Below the pieces are notes generated by a model that saw only the letters and a program-made list of their open reading frames with translations, was not told the origin of the DNA and did no database searches. This document shows, piece by piece, positions 48,620 through 61,090 of a stretch of 64,000 nucleotides of DNA (position 1 is its first letter; the number at the start of each line of letters is the position of its first letter). The position numbers were made by a program, and so were the translations under genes. The stretch covers positions 24,093,503 to 24,157,502 of the forward strand of contig NC_135551.1 in the NCBI RefSeq assembly GCF_964340395.1. Direction: 5' to 3'. This stretch comes from Glandiceps talaboti (Eukaryota; Hemichordata; Enteropneusta; Spengelidae).

Positions 48620-51600
48620 CGATTTATTCACACACATCAAAACATATAACCTATAGGATAATCAAAACAACAACAACAATATTAAAAGGAAATAAAGAAA
48701 ATAACACAATGAACCGGGCTAAAACTACAACATTTATGGCTTTATTTCAATCAATAAAGATAGTTATTCTTGTAATTATTAGATTTGACCACAGACTGTG
48801 TGTGGTTTGATTTACTCACTGCTGAGTTTGATATTTCTTCTCTTTCAGCTGTCATACTACCATCACTATGGCAATACCTGCAGTCATTGGGTGCAGAGTC
48901 CATTTACTTGGGGCTGACCCTGTCAGCTTTCAGCTTCTCAGGATTATTTGCTGGACCAGTATTTGGAAAATGGCATGACAAGACGGGCAAAGTCAAAACT
49001 ATTATTTTGTTTGGTAATCTGTGGGAGATAGTTGGTAGGTACATCCTGAGGTTTAATTGGATGGTGATGGTTGTTTTAAAAATGTCTTATCACAGTCACT
49101 TCATCCCAATTTCAACTCTTCCTGCATCAACTCATCCCAACTGTAAAAGTCTGACACGAGATAACCGAGCTATTAACCTTTTTACTGCATTTAAAGTTCA
49201 CTCAGTGACTCTTATTTACATGTGTTTGACATTTATGACAAGGTACACCAGGAAGAAAGTAATGAAGCTTGTGGTCAGACCCCGGGGGTCAGACATAAGT
49301 GACTCGATCAGTTAAAGTCATTGATGTAGTCATTCCTGAGGTCAATTTTGTGCGTTTTCAAGTTGTTGCATTTTTTACCATTTTCAAATCTTCCCATTTT
49401 TGTCTGTTTACACACTGTTTTCAAAACGATCCACTTTTGGTAATATTGTCAAATGTTACACTTGCATGTGCATCGTCTCCATGTAGACGGTAAGTGCAAA
49501 TGCAACAAAATTCATTTCTTTTGAAAAGGACATCTTGTAAATGGGCCTAAATGCTAAATGTATTGAAGTACGAAGCCCGCAGGTGTTATGTTTGCCGGGC
49601 CTGGGTGACTCTGGGATAGCCTGTGGACTGACTGGGAAAGCCTTAACAGTTCTACAGCAATGTGATATGGAGCGTGCAGCATAGTCTTGTCACATAGTCC
49701 CAAACCCGAATGGATCTCTGTAGCATTTGTGTGTGTTTTGTTTGTATTTGTCTGCATAACAGAAAATCGCTGGGAGGAATTCACAGCACAAAAATTTAAA
49801 AAAAAAAATTTAAAAAAAATGAATTGAGGTAATACCTAAACAATGGCAAACAGTATGAGGATAATTAGTCATTTTAGAGACCAGTCTTTTGAGAAAATGC
49901 TTGCATCAAGTCTGACTGCAAGATTTGTCATTCATCATGTTCCTGTTAAAGTATGATCAAGTAAGAATATCATTGGCATTCACTGATCAATGTTTATGGG
50001 TTGTCAGTGGCAGAGTGGTCAAACCACTTGCCTCTTAGTGACTGCGGTTGAGGTTCGAAACCCATTCAGCGTTTGATTAAATTTACCACGCTGCAAGTAA
50101 GAAGAGTGTCATTCAGTTTGACTCTACCGAACAACACAGGTTTTCCCTGGGTACTCCAGTTTCCTCCTGCATTAACACTGAACCCATGAGGAATGGCCCT
50201 CACTGGACTCCTCGGGAGACAAGTGTTTATATGCTTAAAGAACTATCCAGTATAAATAAAGATTACTATTATTATTATTATTATGTTTCAAACTTTGCTC
50301 TCTGAGATTGACTGATGACAACTACAAACAGTCCTCAAGGCTGAGTTTAATCAAAGTTTAATTTGGTTTTGTTGATATTATAAAGTTAAATGATATTCAT
50401 GATAACAGAATTTAAAAACATTGCTTGAACACAAGTCTACAACACTAAGTTACTTTGCTATGTGTATCTCTGTTAGTTTGGTATGTACTGCTTTAGAGTA
50501 TCAGCATTCTATCTTATTTCAGATAGCTATAACTTATTAAATGAGCGAATAAGTAAACTAATATATATCTCCAGACTTTGCTTCTAGACAAGGTTGTGTG
50601 GGTCAGCTTAAGAGTGACTGCTCATCTGATACACTTAGAGCTTTTTGTGTTCCATGCTTATGGAATGTTGTGTCATCATGCAATGATAATAATGATAATG
50701 ATAATAATGATAATAATGTTTATTCGGTACTATAGGCCATGCCCCTTAAATGTACATATCTGAATGTTTATTCAGTATGTAGGACATGCCCCTTAAATGT
50801 ACATATCTAAATGTTTATTCAGTATGTAGGACATGCCCCTTAAATGTACATATCTGAATGTTTATTCAGTATTGTAGGCCATGGGCCTTAAATGTACATA
50901 TCTAAATGTTTATTTAGTATGTAGGACATGTGCCTTAAATGTACATATCTGAATAAAGAATAATGGTTCATTGTCATCATGCAAATGAACTAGTGTTACA
51001 GTCATTTTACTCTTTTTGTCTTATAGGCCCTCTTTGGATTAGGATTAAAACCTAGGTGTGAAATACAATTGTTTAGCAGAGCTTTAGTAAAAGTTATCTA
51101 AGCACAAATGAATGATCCCATGCATGTAATCCTATTAAGATAACACAAATACAATGACACGGGTTTGAAACATGGCCCTTTAAGACTCATCTTCACAACA
51201 GGACTTTGTGCATAATGTATTTGTGATTTTTGTGATTTGTAAAGTATATTTGCAGATATAGGAATGGAATGTGCTCTATGTATTAAGAATCAATAGCAGA
51301 TAAGATTAGATTAGATTAGATTTGATAATAGAAGAATAAATAAAGTCATAATATAGGGATGAAGGGTAAGTCTCAGCGGAATAGAGATTTGTTTACAAAG
51401 AATAATTGGTACAGTACTTAAGAATATTCTAAGGAATTCTGACAAGAAGTCAGACTTCTGGAACTTGTGAAATTATTTCCATCAAGTTCATGAAGTTGTC
51501 GTGCAGTTATGGGGAGTGCTCAAAATTGTTTATTAGGATAGAATCATGACCCAAATGTAGGTCAACTTAACATTCTCATACTCATTCGATATCTATCACT

Positions 51601-54600
51601 ATCAGTGTGGTCACATGAATCACTGTCAATCTAAACAATTTCCATATCAAAATTTAATGAATTGATCAGGGTATCATTGTGTTTGCTAAGGGTGGTAAGT
51701 AGGTAAAATCTACCAGGGTTCTCATGTAATTTTACCTGGTTCCCAAATACAATTACAGTAATAGACTGTGGGAAAACACAGCCATTTTTATCCTTTTCTC
51801 CCTGTCTATTACCCAGTTTCCCCTAACCTTAGCAAAAACACTGTATAAGTAACCCAATATAACTTTTTCTATTTACCCTAGTCTGGCTGTCATATTAATT
51901 TAACATTTAAAGTTGAATTGTTTATTATCAGAATGAGAATCAGAATTACTTTATTCATTCCACTATGGAAATTAAAATGACACTTCACCCTGATAAAACA
52001 TAAAACAGAATACAAAAACAGAATACAAAAATTAACTGCATAGTGTAAAGTACCTATTTCAAAATATCCATTGTATTTAGCAATATTAAGAAGTTCTGTA
52101 TATACAATTTGTCAAAAATTGTGTAAAAATATTGATTTCCTTTTTCTTAGTAACACAAATGTTCTTTTCTTCAGAAGAGGTTCCATATTATGTGAATTTT
52201 CAGCATTTTCCAAATGTTGGAAAATCTTATTTTCTAGGATATATATCATGGAAATTTATATAATGCCAATATGATTGATGATAACACATAATTTGCATAT
52301 AACCATCAGTGATTGGCTTAGATCAAATCACATGGTATGGACTAGTGACCCATAGTGACCTCAATTTGCATATAGAGGGCAATATTTGTTTTCTATTCTC
52401 CCTCGGGCACTTTTACAGTAGCATGAGTATTGGTGATTTGTTTTGACTCTGGCAAGAATACGAGAATGTGATGTGTTATAAACATGGACATGTATGAATA
52501 TTCTTTTATGATTAGTATTATTATTATTAATAAGACATAACAATTAAAAATTGAAAGATTATACATTTATGTACTTTAACACTTTGATGTATTTGCTATT
52601 TTTTGCAGGAAACTTTATGTACTTTGTTGGCATTAACAAGAATTTTGTAGTCCTCTCTCGTTTGGTGGCAGGTAGGTTTCCTGAATATTTTGTACTCATT
52701 ATATCGTGATCACTGTACTATTGTGTTACATTGTTAGCTGTCTCCTTGTCCTCAAATGAGATTGAATCATGGGCCATTAACAGAAAATAAATCAATGATA
52801 TTTTCAGGTGTTGGCAGTGGTGCTGGCGCAGCTATTTTTGCACAGATTACCCACACAACCACAACATCAGAAAGGACAGCAGCCATCTCCCTTGCAATGG
52901 CAGCCAGACAAATTGGATTACTTCTTGGACCAGGATTGAATTTTTTCCTTGAACATTTGAATGGCTACCTTGGACCCTGGGAAATCAATGCATTAACATC
53001 ACCTGGGGTGAGTACTGAGTAATGTCTGTTTAATGGGCATGATGGTTTATAGGGTAATCTATGAAGTTGAGTTATGACCATCAAATGACTAGAGTGGCCA
53101 GCTTGGAATCTGTAGGTTGCAGGTTCGAGCCTCGCTGCTCATTTCTGAATAACTAAAGTCCTTGGGCAAGATTTGAACCATGATTGAGCACCAGTCAACC
53201 CAGCTGTATAATTGGGGACCTGGTAGGATAGATGATTTGCAATGTGAGTGTTTTTAATAATCCTATACAATCATAAAGGCTGCAATGGACTGTATCATGT
53301 GCTCCTCAGAGAGTTGAAGAAGTATAAAGGGTTGTTGTGCTACTTTAGATCCATGCCTGGGATGACAATTGTTAGTACCTGAAGCCCTGTGGAGAAGAGG
53401 TGCATTATAAATAATAATTATATTATAAGTATTATTTTACATTTAAAGGGGTATCTGTGATATTCTACTCACTGAAGAATACATAAATTAAAATAAATTA
53501 TGCAATAATAAAAGCTGCTATTCAAGCGTCCATTTATTTGATTGCAAATTAAGTGTAAAACACAAATGAAAACTTGATGGTCTCAACATAACTTAACTTA
53601 CTAGTTTGTAAAAGTTTTGATTAGCTTTCACCCTGTTAACAGAGCATCACCAGGTCAGTCAATGAAGTTATACATGTAAACACTAATGTCAAGAATACTA
53701 TCATGCCATCAACTATGCTACCAATGCCAGAAGATAGTTTGATAACATGATTTGTTATTTCCTTGTATCTACAGATCTTTATGTGTGGAATGTGGATTCT
53801 TATGGAATTCATCACTCTCTTCATGTACTATGATCTCCCTTCATTGGAAGAACAGGAATTGATACTTGCACAAGAAGATAAGGACGAAGAACAAAAAAAG
53901 AGCGGTGTGGTAGATCAGGACGAAACTGAACCATTGATGCGAAATGCATGTACTAATGAAACTGTGCAAGCTATCAACACAAACAGTAACCAACAAACAA
54001 ATTCAACCTCAGGAATTGATTCATTAAGTTCAAGCTGGCAGGGTAAACCGATAAAACAGTTGAAAGACTTTCCACCCAGAGATGGACTATCTCAGTCTGT
54101 ACCCACAGGATATTCAAGTGTTGAGGAGAATGAGAGTTATATTCGTCCTGATGTCCTGGGTCAAGGGTCAAATGAGCATTTGAATGGTCAATATGGCAGC
54201 ATTCAAACACCGGCCAGTCCAGAAACAGGAGAAGTGGAAGAGTTTGATGAAGAGGACAGTACAGAACTGAAGGAAGCTAAACTGTATGCCAGTGAATATG
54301 GTTCTGAAAAATACCCAGGAAAATTTTCTTACACAAGAGGTAAGAGTTTATTTTACAAGGACACTTCTGATTGGATTGTTGGAGCAACTTATTGTTTTAA
54401 TGACCAATCATATGCAGTGGTTGACTCATAGCACATCTATTGTTATTGACTTAGCAATTTCATTATTCAAAACAAGAGTACATACTAGGCATTGTAAAAT
54501 TATGCCAAATTCTGGCTACCCAACCCCACCTAGTTTTTCACGCTGACCCTAAAGTTTTTTTTATGTATTGGAGAACAAATTAATAAATCGTGAAAATTGT

Positions 54601-57600
54601 GAAGTCTCGCAAGAAATAGTGGATGCAGAAACTGACATCAACTTTAAAAAGACAATATAAAACTGTTCTTCCAATCTGTAATGGCTGTACATCTGATAGG
54701 AAGAAACGAATAACACAGAGACCATGTGGATAACAACGGAAAACATAACTACCTGAACTAAACACTCACATATAATATATTATAAAAAAAATAAAAAAAT
54801 AAAAAATCTACCTACCCCACCTATTCTATAATTGAATGTAATCCAAAATGGGAACCACATTTTTTTTTGTTCGGCCTTAGGGTAAAATTCGTATCGAGTA
54901 TAAGCTGAATATAAAATGTAATAATTAAAGTCCAAATTAAGTGCAGGTTTATAGTGCTACTTCCCATTTCAGGATTTTGTCACTTTAAAAAAAAAGTGGG
55001 ACTATTGATAATGATGTAGGTATAGAGAAAGCCTACACCGTCAATATTCTCATCACATGAATGACAATGCTGTGTTGTTTGTTTTTCAGAATTTATTAGA
55101 GAAGAAATTGTTGTGATCTTGACTGCCCAGTTTTTCTTTATGTTTAACCAGACATGTCTTGAGGTAAGCACACATACATGTAGGTGTGAGGGTAGCCATG
55201 CAGGGGTGAACAAATCATTTTGTGAACTGGTGGTCCTCGGACCAGTGCCTTAAAAAATCCAGTGGTCCTGCTGAAAGAATTAGTGGTACAAGGTAAAATT
55301 TGTGCAGGTCCGCCCCAAAAAATTGCTAGTCCCGGACCAAGGACCAGTGGATTTGTTCACCCCTGCCATGACAACTCAGGTCCCAGGTTCACCAAAACAC
55401 TTCAACTTTCAAGGGCCAAGTTTGATTAGGACACTGAGGACACTGAGGCATATTCTACCTTAAACAGTCTCAAAATTGCATAAACCATGGCTCAGCGTGC
55501 AGTACTACAAACAGATCCTGTGGTGGTATTTGTTCTCGTTCAAGTTATTTTATTTTATTTTCTATGTTTCTCAACAGACAATTTTGACTCCCTACACCCA
55601 AGTATATTTGAATTTTAATGAACTGCAGAACAGTGTGTTGTATTGTGTTGCTGGCTTTGAGGTAAGACAATAAAGTCATTAAAAAAGGAAGAACAAATAA
55701 ACAAATTTTGTGAACAGACTGACACCACTCTCTACACTTAACAGTAAATTTACATGTACATGGTTTAATTAAAGTGGCCATATGGATGATGATTGAGTAA
55801 TTTACTTTGGATTTTAATTTACAATTCAGTTTTATCATGGCTTCCTACTTGAAAAATCAATGTGAAACAACATAGACCAAGTCAGTGTTTGTAACTCAAT
55901 ACATTGCTAAAAACTAAAAAATGTGTAAGAAAGTTTGTTAGTTGTACATACATGTTAGTGTACATACAATAACAATCATTTTACAAACTTATTCCATCTT
56001 TTGGCATGTATTGAGTTACAAACATGGACTTGGCATATGTTGTTTCATGTTGATTTTTCAAGAAGGAAGCCATCATGAAATTGTTTTAAAAATTACAAAT
56101 CCAAAATATATACCAAATTCTAATTCATATGACCACTATAAAGGGTCATACAGCTAAAAGGTTTATAGGATATTCTAAGAATTGATGTCTTTTATGATGT
56201 AAATTTAAGTGTTCTCCCCAGCTCTTCACTGGTATATATATTTACATAATCTATTGATATGTAAATTATTCTTATAATATGTAAATGTTTATGCAAATTA
56301 ATTGCCACAGTCTTCACAAGACCAACAGTTTTATCTATTTTGTGCAATTTATGATAATGTTTTACTGTAATTAACTTTTTCATTGACTTCCCAAATCGTG
56401 ATATTAAAGTTCTTGGTATGTACATTTTATCCTGTAAGGTTATGTTTATGTTTGTTGTGATCAAATTTCTGAGTAAGAAGATTGAAGACCGTAAAATGCT
56501 GTTATTGGGTTTCGTCATTGAATTTCTATCTATAGCAGCAGCTCTAGGTTATATGCCAAACTTACCAATAGGTATGTGAAATATTGAAACCATAGCAACT
56601 GCATTAGCATATAAGCCAAACTTACCAAAATGTATGTGAAATATTGAAGCCATAGCAACTGCATTTTAGTATATATGCAAAACACACCAAAAAGTATATG
56701 AAATATTGAAACCATAGCAACACGTTACCATATACAGCAAACACGCAGTAGGTAGGTTTACATATCAAATCTTGAAACTGGTGTCTCAATATGATGCACA
56801 CTCTAAGCATAATAATATCCCACAACTCTTTCTGATTGTTTTGATGCTCAAACATTGATTTCATGTACATAGAATGATTAGAATCTAGCTGATTTGCATA
56901 CAGGTATGCAATAATTTTTTTTTGGTATTGCTCTGCAGTGCCTGTAATCTCTGGTACATATTTTATTGCATGGTGCACAAGGAAAGTGCACTTATCTTTT
57001 GTTGCTTTCAGAAAAAAAGATATAGGTATTGTTTAAAAAATTTTAACGAATAGCAAAAACATTGGAGACATATCAATATAACAGTGTGTTTTTTTAATTC
57101 ATAGTATTCTATACTGCAGACTAAAACTTTGAATACTATATTTTCACCAAGGTCACCCAGCTGGATTGCCAATATTCCTTATTATTTTTGTGGTACAAGT
57201 ATCAGGATTGCCACTGATTGCAGCCTGTGTAGCATCAATGTTTTCAAAACATACTACTGAACGAACACAAGGTAAGACTTTACTTATTCCTGAATGAGAT
57301 ATATAGAAATTCAATTTGTAATATAATTCAAAACAGCATTATTGTTTTTCTTATCTATAAAAAAAAAATTAGTTTCCCGAAAATGATGCAATGTGATATC
57401 CCAAAAAGTGAAAGTGACTTCTCAAGAATAACATTAAAGATAATTAAGAGATTTGACAATAATGCTAACTGTAGGCAAATGATAATTGAACGTAGAAAAA
57501 CAATAATTGTTCTAAGATTTTCAGGTCTTTGAGTAATGGAGATCATTGCAAATTTTTGCTACAGTGCAATTGCTAAAAGAACTATGTATATACAGGACTG

Positions 57601-59939
57601 TAGCTAATTATAAAAGTACTCAGTCAAATGTGATAAGTAGGTCTTTACAAGTGAATCTGCCAACTGATGGAACTGTACTGGTTTAAACAAAGAATTTTTT
57701 GTACAGATTCCTGAAAAACAACCAGCTGGCAAAACATTTCAGAGTAGCTTGTTATTTTTGCTGTTTTTAGTGTTTACAATATCTCACATACCATACCATC
57801 ACTCACTGTGTAATCTACCACATGCATCAAAAATAGTTTGACTTTGTGGCTATCCTAGTTTGCCTATGACATTACGTCTGTCGCAATACATGATGGTGAT
57901 ATATAACTAACCTTCATTCAACTTTCAGGATTTTCACAAGGTGTTCGTCGTGGTGTTGCTAATATAGGAACAATTCTAGGCCCACTATGGGCTGGTGGAG
58001 CTATCTCTATGTTATATGTAAACATTGGCGTCATTGTTGGATTAGTGTTCTTTATATTGGTAAGTTATGTATTATCAATCAATCTTAACATACAGCCAAA
58101 TTACTGAAAGCCATTAATTATGCAAATAACATATTAGTATTCATGGAATGTTTAGCAAAACCTCAGTAATCAGTTCTAGCTATTACCCTAAGGAACATGT
58201 GCACCGAATGTTGTTTGAATTAAGGCAGCTGTTTTATCTAAACATCTGTGTCATTGTTGGATCAGTGTTCTTGAAATTGGTAAGTTATGTGTAAAGTGGT
58301 ACAGTTCGTAACTGGGGGTCCTTTTTTGGCAAAAGTCAATGTACCAGTTACAAATACACAATGCACATTAAAACTTATTTCGAAACAATGCTGAGTAAGT
58401 GTGTACAACACAAAAAAAAGGAGAGACAGTGTCCATCAGAAGGTGTCCACCAGATTATGTGTAGATTTTCTTGTACAATTCCTTCAATGTTGTATGGAAG
58501 GAAATGAACAACTAACATATATATGTACAACACAAAAGGGAGTGCTGACCAGAAGGCATTCACCAGATTAGATGTAGATGTACTTATTGTACACTCCTTC
58601 AATGTTGAGGACAAAAAGTTTAACCAATACACACAAAATATTTTGATCAGCTGAGAGCTTTCAACTGCAGTGAGTCTTGTTCACTCTATGATAGATGGCA
58701 CTGTTTATGATCACGTCGCTAAGTGACGTGATCATGAAGAATGCTCACGTATATCCTAGGGAGAAAGTATCTTCAATATTGTATTATAAGAAAGAGAACA
58801 ACTATTAACATATATGCATCCAACACAAAAAGGAAACATTCACCAGAAGGTTTTATGCAACAAACATTAATTGTCAACGCTGATCATTTAGCAAATTAAA
58901 GTTTTTGTATTGTTTACCAGATAACAACACTTTTATTGCTGAACACAGCAGGGTTGTAAGTGAGAAGAGAGTTTTGTAAAATCAACCTGCACTAGCTGCA
59001 ATTTGGATAGTTTTCTTCATTGAGCAACTCAAGAAATATTCACTAAAAATTGTTCAGTTACTTATAAAAGGACATTGCATCTGTAGGTAGGCTAGTGACA
59101 AGTTTAAATCTTTAGCCAAAGCTTAGTTTTCAATCCGGTGCCATGTTAGTTTGGCACGCTAGCCTCAATAACCTTCATATATGGTAGTGCTCATTGAATA
59201 TTCACTATTGATGCACAGCCTAGGCCATTTACTTTCAGTCACAATTATTATCACATATTGTTTCACATAATTTCTTGTGAATGATTACATTTTGTAGTGT
59301 AAAATACAAATTTATTATGATTTCTTACCGTTATATGTACATACACATACAATTTTACCTATAAATGATTCCATACACCACATGGTGTACAATATTGAGA
59401 ATATAAAGTCATTATATCTAACAAAACGGTTTTAAAAAAGTTCAGTTGCAGCTAGTGTAGTCTAGAGGTTATCAATGGAAAGTCGATTTTTGCCAATTGA
59501 GGAACCCATTTTAGGGGGCTGTAACACAAAATACAAATTAATGACACTTTCTTACTGTGTTTTGTGTACAGCTACACACACACAGGTTTACCTATGAATG
59601 ATTCAATACACCTCGTGGTGTACAATAGTTACAGTAAGCCATGATATCGAACAGAACAGTTAATTCTGCCAATAAAACCTTCCTGCAATTACAATCCTGC
59701 CATTACAAAAACCTCAAACTGCTACATTATCAGTTTAAGTTATAAAGGTTTATATGTGACATACCTTGCTAGTGAATACTCCCTTTTCACATGTATATCT
59801 CCAGAAGGTGATTTTGATGGATTTTTCATAAACAATGTATTTACTTTTTCAGGTAATGATATGTCTGTCATGGAAGAGGCTCAAAGATCCAGTATCGTTC
59901 TGGTGGCTAGGCCAAAATGCCAGGGCTATCTCAGCATGA
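46770..59939 (+). CDS. MFSD8: MFSD8/CLN7-like major facilitator transporter, complete
   Basis: Twelve-TM MFS protein; vertebrate MFSD8 is lysosomal and linked to CLN7 disease. Eleven exons join in phase to 572 aa (human: 518): 46770-46845, 48849-49034, 52609-52671, 52808-53007, 53775-54339, 55090-55163, 55578-55661, 56439-56571, 57152-57271, 57929-58059, 59853-59939. Seen: MFS motif A GKWHDKTGK (65-73) between TM2 and TM3, SRLVAGVGSGAGAA, then SERTAAISLAMAARQ. In the C half, ETILTPYTQVYL and KFLSKKIEDRKMLLLG closely parallel human MFSD8 (ETIITP, KLLSKKIGERAILLGG). The extra length is an acidic, Ser-rich TM6-TM7 loop (about 198-365) encoded by one large exon, with a candidate acidic dileucine ETEPLM (225-230). 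The long extracellular insert of vertebrate MFSD8 in the second half is absent. Orthologue versus paralogue is open. Confidence 0.8.
48330..48373. repeat. (TTTA)n microsatellite
   Basis: Tetranucleotide run of about eleven units in intron 1 of the MFSD8-like gene. Confidence 0.93.
48527..48617. repeat. (AG)n microsatellite
   Basis: Uninterrupted AG run about 230 bp before exon 2 of the MFSD8-like gene. Confidence 0.97.
49560..49790. mobile_element. Dispersed repeat (family D), longer copy
   Basis: The block GGTGACTCTGGG(A/C)TAGCCTGT(A/G)GACTGACTGGGAAAG is shared with 30445-30490 in MMS22L. This copy extends further and is followed by an A-rich stretch at 49796-49820. Possibly a retroposon; class not determined. 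Confidence 0.5.
50001..50285 (+). mobile_element. tRNA-derived SINE (family B) with conserved core
   Basis: A-box-like GTGGCAGAGTGGTC, B-box GGTTCGAAACC (50052-50062), then a core with TTTTCCCTGGGTACTCC and AGTTTCCTCC of the kind shared by SINEs from many metazoans. Ends with an (ATT)n tail. A 3' fragment of the same family is at 62930-63020. In intron 2 of the MFSD8-like gene. Confidence 0.8.
50748..50960. repeat. About 58-bp minisatellite, four units
   Basis: CCTTAAATGTACATATCT(G/A)AATGTTTATTCAGTATGTAGGACATG(C/T) repeats with minor changes. Intronic, with no splice site inside. Confidence 0.93.
53060..53432 (+). mobile_element. tRNA-derived SINE (family A), best copy
   Basis: A-box-like segment AATGACTAGAGTGGCCAGC, clear B-box GGTTCGAGCC, then the family body (AAGTCCTTGGGCAAG, CAACCCAGCTG, GGGACCTGGTAGGATAGA) and an AT-rich AATAATAATTAT tail. 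Between exons 4 and 5 of the MFSD8-like gene. Confidence 0.8.
54503..54876. mobile_element. Harbinger-like MITE, copy 3
   Basis: Closely matches 34180-34549. TTA flanks both sides (54500-54502 and 54877-54879). The right end, read inward, is GGCCGAAC then an A-run and TGTGGTTCCC. No coding capacity. In the MFSD8-like gene, between exons 5 and 6. Confidence 0.8.
55201..55365. mobile_element. hAT-like miniature element
   Basis: Perfect terminal inverted repeats of at least 16 bp: CAGGGGTGAACAAATC at the left and its complement at the right end. CAGGGGTG-type ends are typical of hAT elements. CCATG stands directly outside both ends, but a full 8-bp target duplication is not visible. Inner inverted blocks (GGTCC...GGACC) add to the fold. 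165 bp, noncoding. Confidence 0.65.
56545..56730 (+). repeat. About 60-bp repeats of the exon 8 end and donor, MFSD8-like gene
   Basis: The end of exon 8 (ATATGCCAAACTTACCAATAG) and following intron (GTATGTGAAATATTGAAAC...) recur twice more, with aligned donor positions 56572, 56632 and 56694. A partial fourth copy follows. Copies 2 and 3 have lost the G before GT (AAAATGTATG, AAAAGTATATG), so they are weak donors. Confidence 0.88.
58021..58290 (+). repeat. 220-bp spaced duplication of the exon 10 end and donor, MFSD8-like gene
   Basis: The last 39 bp of exon 10 plus about 12 bp of intron (AACATTGGCGTCATTGTTGG...TTG|GTAAGTTATGT) recur at 58241-58290 with a handful of substitutions. The donor GTAAGTTATGT is intact in the copy. 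About 170 bp of unrelated DNA lies between. Confidence 0.9.
58060..59852 (+). other. Last intron of the MFSD8-like gene
   Basis: Besides the duplicated exon 10 end and the hairpin repeat, 58918-58955 shares GATAACAACACTTTTA ... CTGAACACAGCA with 1127-1163. Two partly similar blocks (58420-58520 and 58545-58630) repeat CACCAGATTA, GTAGAT and TCCTTCAATGTTG. No further exon seen. Confidence 0.5.
58645..58740. repeat. Dispersed repeat with an 11-bp perfect hairpin
   Basis: Shares GAGCTTTCAACTGCA and GGC(A/G)CTGTTTATGATCA with 33228-33330. At its end ATGATCACGTC (58707-58717) pairs with GACGTGATCAT (58725-58735) over a 7-nt loop. In the last intron of the MFSD8-like gene. Confidence 0.6.
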
Positions 59940-59940
59940 A

Positions 59941-60800
59941 AATAAATTTGAATGTGAATAATTGGTGTAATGTGAAAACTTGAAACTTTAAAAATGTCTT
60001 TCAATGTGCAATAGCCTTTGTACTTGAAGGGTGAACGATTAAAGTGAAGCTCGATCTGGCATATATAAATCCCTGGAAAATTCATTGCCTTAGATGAGTA
60101 CACAAATGTCTGTGAATGTCCAACAAGTTGATGCATTAAAGTGTGCTTTATCAGGGAATTATAAACAACACTGATGACCAAAGACTGTAAGAAGGGCTTA
60201 CACAACAGTTCAAAGACGTAATTTAGAATCATGAATAAAATAACAAATGAACACATTTATCTATTTGAGGGCATTTTTGCAACACTCTCCCAGAGGAATT
60301 TAGCTGTTTTGGCAGACAGTATTCAGTGCATATTCTTTGAATTGGTACTCATTTGCATATTCTTTGAATTTGTACTCATTTGCACGCTTGATGTCATTTC
60401 TATTGGTCCTGCTTGTGATTTTTTGAGCTTCATTTATAGCATGTTGATTATTGATAACTTCAAATTAATGCAAAACACATTTTTCATTAGTTTTACGACA
60501 CCCTGAATGCTTTAAAATCTGTAATAGTTCCAGCTACACTGTATTTCCCCTTTTGTAGACACGTTATTTTCATGTACTATTAGATGTATGCAGAGCACAG
60601 ATAGGTAATTTTGTAATAATAGTAATTGTGCAATGATATTATTGATAATAATACATATTAGTGGTTTTGAAACGTTTAAACCTATCACAGGTCTTTTCAG
60701 GTCTTTTGTAAAATGGGTATATTTATATCAGTTAGATAAAATGTGATTTTTTATAGCCAGAATCTTTTTTATTTTTAGCACAAGTGAACTGTTAAATAAA
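59941..60800 (+). terminator. Candidate polyadenylation signals of the MFSD8-like gene
   Basis: AATAAA at 59941-59946 begins one base after the stop codon, too close to be the only usable signal. Another at 60795-60800 gives a 0.86 kb 3'UTR and is the more natural choice. Confidence 0.35.
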
Positions 60801-60929
60801 GGAAGTAAGAAGTGAAACATAAGTTTAATTTGATTTATTAGCATTTAGATATGTTAATGTTGAACTATGCAAACTCGTATCTCATGTGTAATTGACAGAA
60901 TATTGAGACATGCACTTCAAATCTTCATT

Positions 60930-61090
60930 AGCTGTGACCGGAACATTTTTCAAAACATTGTTTTGGTAGATGTAGTGACTTAGTCATAAAATATCATACA
61001 CCCTGAGCAGTATTGAATTATGTGCGGGTAAACACATTTGTTTAGCACTAGCAGGACACACACTATGGCACAATATATCCAATCAAATTG
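60930..61090. repeat. Dispersed repeat, copy 2 of the 25160-25290 family
   Basis: Shares GGAACATTTTT, TACACCCTGA, CAGTATTGAAT and GGGTAAACAC with the MMS22L intronic copy. Intergenic. Confidence 0.6.

Larger units (their letters stand above)
46846..48848 (+). other. Intron 1 of the MFSD8-like gene
   Basis: AT-rich. Contains (TTTA)n at 48330-48373 and (AG)n at 48527-48617. A segment at 47130-47480 holds a GCGCCAATAGCGTTGTAGCACAA stretch whose complement resembles 32068-32092, so it is probably a decayed repeat. No additional exon recognised. Confidence 0.5.

Noticed and set aside
48785-49315. A 176-codon ORF taken as a single exon of the transporter
   Set aside because: Only 48849-49034 is exon. 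A donor at 49034/49035 joins in phase to 52609, and the remaining codons lack transporter character.
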